DNA of 6,254 bases from an uncultured Stenotrophomonas sp. (GTDB lineage: Bacteria; Pseudomonadota; Gammaproteobacteria; Xanthomonadales; Xanthomonadaceae). Below the pieces are notes generated by a model. It worked only from the letters and a program-made list of their open reading frames with translations, was not told where the DNA came from and ran no database searches. The stretch spans positions 1-6,254 of the forward strand of contig CAMICU010000213.1 of NCBI GenBank assembly GCA_946223375.1, written 5' to 3'. A program made the translations under genes and the position numbers. Below are positions 4,860-6,254 of the stretch, in pieces; position 1 is the stretch's first letter; each line of letters starts with the position of its first letter.

Positions 4860-5199
4860 CACCGAGACGCCGGAACACGGCACCACCGCCACCCCGGCCC
4901 AGTTCAGCAACCTGCAGGCCGATGCCGCCAGCGGCACCGACCTGGACCTGGACGTGATCCTCGACGTACCGGTGACGCTGTCGCTGGAAGTCGGCCGCGC
5001 CCGCCTGCCGATCCGCAACCTGCTGCAGCTCAACCAGGGCTCGGTGGTCGAACTGGAGCGCGGCGCCGGCGAATCGCTGGACGTGTTCGTCAACGGCACG
5101 CTGATCGCCCATGGCGAGGTGGTGGTCATCAACGACCGCTTCGGCGTGCGCCTGACCGACGTGGTCAGCCCGAGCGAGCGCATCCGGAGACTGCGTTGA
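4852..5199 (+). CDS. fliN: Flagellar motor switch protein FliN
   Basis: FliN forms the base of the C-ring with FliM and docks the FliH-FliI export complex. The product is 115 residues, somewhat shorter than the 137 of E. coli because the variable N-terminal region is short. The SpoA domain spans about residues 34-112: LDVILDVPVTLSLEVGRARL, IRNLLQLNQGSVVEL, LDVFVNGTLIAHGEVVVIN and RFGVRLTDVVSPSERIRRL, all typical FliN blocks. The ATG lies inside the end of fliM (eight-base overlap), indicating coupled translation, which fits the fixed FliM:FliN stoichiometry of the ring. The TGA stop overlaps the fliO TTG. Confidence 0.97.
   Translation: MNDTETPEHGTTATPAQFSNLQADAASGTDLDLDVILDVPVTLSLEVGRARLPIRNLLQLNQGSVVELERGAGESLDVFVNGTLIAHGEVVVINDRFGVRLTDVVSPSERIRRLR
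5186..5198 (+). promoter_or_regulatory. Ribosome binding site and TTG start of fliO
   Basis: GGAGA at 5186-5190, five bases, then TTG. The spacing is right for initiation at the rare TTG codon, and the TTGA overlap with the fliN stop suggests re-initiation by ribosomes that finish fliN. Confidence 0.65.
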
Positions 5200-5603
5200 T
5201 CGCACTGCTCGCCCTCGCCGCGCCGGCGGCCAAGGCCGCCACGCCGGTCGGCCAGCATGCTGCCAGCGCACCGAGCATGTTCGGCGCGGTGTTCATGCTG
5301 CTGCTGGTGCTGGGCCTGATCGTCGGGCTGGGCTGGCTGCTCAAGCGGCTGCCCGGTGGCGCGTTCCGCCCGGCCGAAGGGCTGAAGGTGGTGGCCAGCA
5401 TCAACGTCGGCGCCAAGGAGCGCGTGCTGGTGGTGGACGTGAACGGCCAGCAGCTGCTGCTCGGCGTGACCGCCGGCGGCATCAGCACCCTGCACCAGCT
5501 GCCCGAACCGCTGCCGCAGACGCCGCCACCGGCGCTGCCGGATTTCAAGCAACTTCCGAATTTCGCCCAGCTGCTGTCGCAGAAGCTGCGCAAAGGCTCC
5601 TGA
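5196..5603 (+). CDS. fliO: Flagellar biosynthetic protein FliO
   Basis: FliO is a small membrane protein that helps assemble and stabilise the FliP pentamer of the export gate. The frame gives 135 residues from a TTG at 5196: an Ala/Leu-rich, signal-like start (ALLALAAPAAKAA), one membrane segment at about residues 29-49 (FGAVFMLLLVLGLIVGLGWL), a basic KRL boundary, then a cytoplasmic FliO domain with LKVVASINVGAKERVLVVDV and QQLLLGVTAGGISTLHQL, and a Pro-rich tail. TTG is favoured because GGAGA (5186-5190) sits five bases upstream and because it overlaps the fliN stop as TTGA; the next in-frame ATG (5278, residue 28) would drop the signal-like segment and start at the edge of the membrane helix. 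Confidence 0.92.
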   Translation: MIALLALAAPAAKAATPVGQHAASAPSMFGAVFMLLLVLGLIVGLGWLLKRLPGGAFRPAEGLKVVASINVGAKERVLVVDVNGQQLLLGVTAGGISTLHQLPEPLPQTPPPALPDFKQLPNFAQLLSQKLRKGS

Positions 5604-5605
5604 CC

Positions 5606-6254
5606 ATGTGTGGTTCCCGCTCCAATCCGCGCCGTTTCTGGGCAATGATCGCGCTGCTGGCGATGCTGCTGGTGCCGCTGTCGGCACTGGCCGCCACCGG
5701 CGCGCCGCAGCTGCCGGCACTGCCGGATGTCAACGTCGGCAAGATCGGCAGCCAGCCGGTCAGCCTGCCGCTGCAGACGCTGCTGCTGATGACGGCGATC
5801 ACCCTGCTGCCGTCGATGCTGCTGGTGCTGACCGCGTTCACCCGCATCATCATCGTGCTGGGCCTGCTGCGCCAGGCGCTGGGCACCGGCCAGACGCCAT
5901 CCAACCAGATCCTGCTCGGGCTGGCATTGTTCCTGACCGCGATGATCATGATGCCGGTCTGGGACAAGGCCTGGTCCACCGGCATGGCGCCGTACCTGGA
6001 CGGGCAGATCGATTTCCAGACCGCCTGGAAACTGACCACCGAGCCGCTGCGCGCCTTCATGCTGGCGCAGGTGCGCGAGACCGACCTGATGACCTTCGCC
6101 GGGCTGGCCGGCCACGGCGCCTATGCCGGCCCGGATGCGATCCCGTTCCCGGTGCTGGTGGCCTCGTTCGTGACCAGCGAGCTGAAGACCGCCTTCGAGA
6201 TCGGCTTCCTGATCTTCATCCCGTTCGTGATCATCGACCTGGTGGTGGCCAGCG
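5606..6254 (+). CDS. fliP: Flagellar type III export gate protein FliP, 3' end outside window
   Basis: FliP forms the pentameric core of the FliPQR export channel in the inner membrane. The frame is open from ATG 5606 to the window edge, giving 216 complete codons of a protein usually around 245-280 residues. A cleavable signal peptide is visible: basic NPRR, hydrophobic core to residue ~28, likely cut at ALA-AT (29/30). The mature part has the family blocks LQTLLLMTAITLLPSMLLVL, TRIIIVLGLLRQALGT, SNQILLGLALFLTAMIMMP, a short periplasmic loop, EPLRAFML and the C-terminal membrane block FPVLVASFVTSELKTAFEIG, ending in FLIFIPFVIIDLVVAS just before the cut. AAAGG (5592-5596) lies nine bases before the ATG, and the gap from fliO is two bases. 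The missing end should carry the VLMSMGMM-type segment; fliQ would be expected next. Confidence 0.97.
   Translation, partial: MCGSRSNPRRFWAMIALLAMLLVPLSALAATGAPQLPALPDVNVGKIGSQPVSLPLQTLLLMTAITLLPSMLLVLTAFTRIIIVLGLLRQALGTGQTPSNQILLGLALFLTAMIMMPVWDKAWSTGMAPYLDGQIDFQTAWKLTTEPLRAFMLAQVRETDLMTFAGLAGHGAYAGPDAIPFPVLVASFVTSELKTAFEIGFLIFIPFVIIDLVVAS

Noticed and set aside
3624..5720. 698-codon open frame on the minus strand opposite fliL-fliP
   Set aside because: It lies antisense to five well-recognised flagellar genes. Its translation is a low-complexity His/Gln/Ala/Arg/Asp mix with no domain. Long antisense frames are expected where third positions are almost always G or C.

Overview
This is a very GC-rich stretch of a polar-flagellum gene cluster from a gammaproteobacterium, most likely a member of the Xanthomonadaceae (Stenotrophomonas, Pseudoxanthomonas or a close relative). 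The order fliI-fliJ-fliK-fliL-fliM-fliN-fliO-fliP, the strong G/C third-position bias, a sigma-54 promoter in front of fliL, and 22-base palindromic repeats with a GTAG head next to a REP-associated tyrosine transposase (RAYT) all fit that group. The genus is an inference from memory of these families, not from a search.

Layout: bases 1-709 are the C-terminal half of fliI (export ATPase). fliJ (706-1158, coiled-coil export chaperone/escort) and fliK (1155-2234, hook-length ruler) follow, each starting inside the stop codon of the gene before it (ATGA overlaps). A break of about 1.1 kb (2235-3317) then separates fliK from fliL. It holds four REP palindromes (2278-2299 inverted; 2352-2373, 2396-2426 and 2451-2472 direct), a RAYT-type gene (about 2550-3017) and a 300-base stretch that is not protein-like. 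That stretch contains a REP-like palindrome at the end of the transposase core and, just before fliL, a near-perfect sigma-54 promoter (3270-3285). The second flagellar block runs fliL (3318-3833), fliM (3843-4859), fliN (4852-5199), fliO (5196-5603, TTG start) and fliP (5606 to beyond the window). Its genes overlap or are only 2-9 bases apart.

Functionally, FliI/FliJ energise and feed the flagellar type III export gate. FliK measures the hook and switches export specificity. FliL stabilises the stator-motor interface, FliM/FliN form the C-ring switch that reads CheY-P, and FliO/FliP belong to the membrane export gate and its assembly.

The unusual part is the fliK-fliL junction. A REP/RAYT module sits between the two halves of the locus. 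The RAYT frame has lost any stop codon near its expected end and runs in frame through the fliL promoter and fliL itself, giving a 439-codon (or 427-codon) open frame that gene callers could easily report as one protein. The RAYT also has a glycine where the HUH motif normally has a bulky hydrophobic residue, so it may be decaying. The fliL sigma-54 promoter lies downstream of the insertion and looks intact, which would explain how the second half of the cluster remains expressed.
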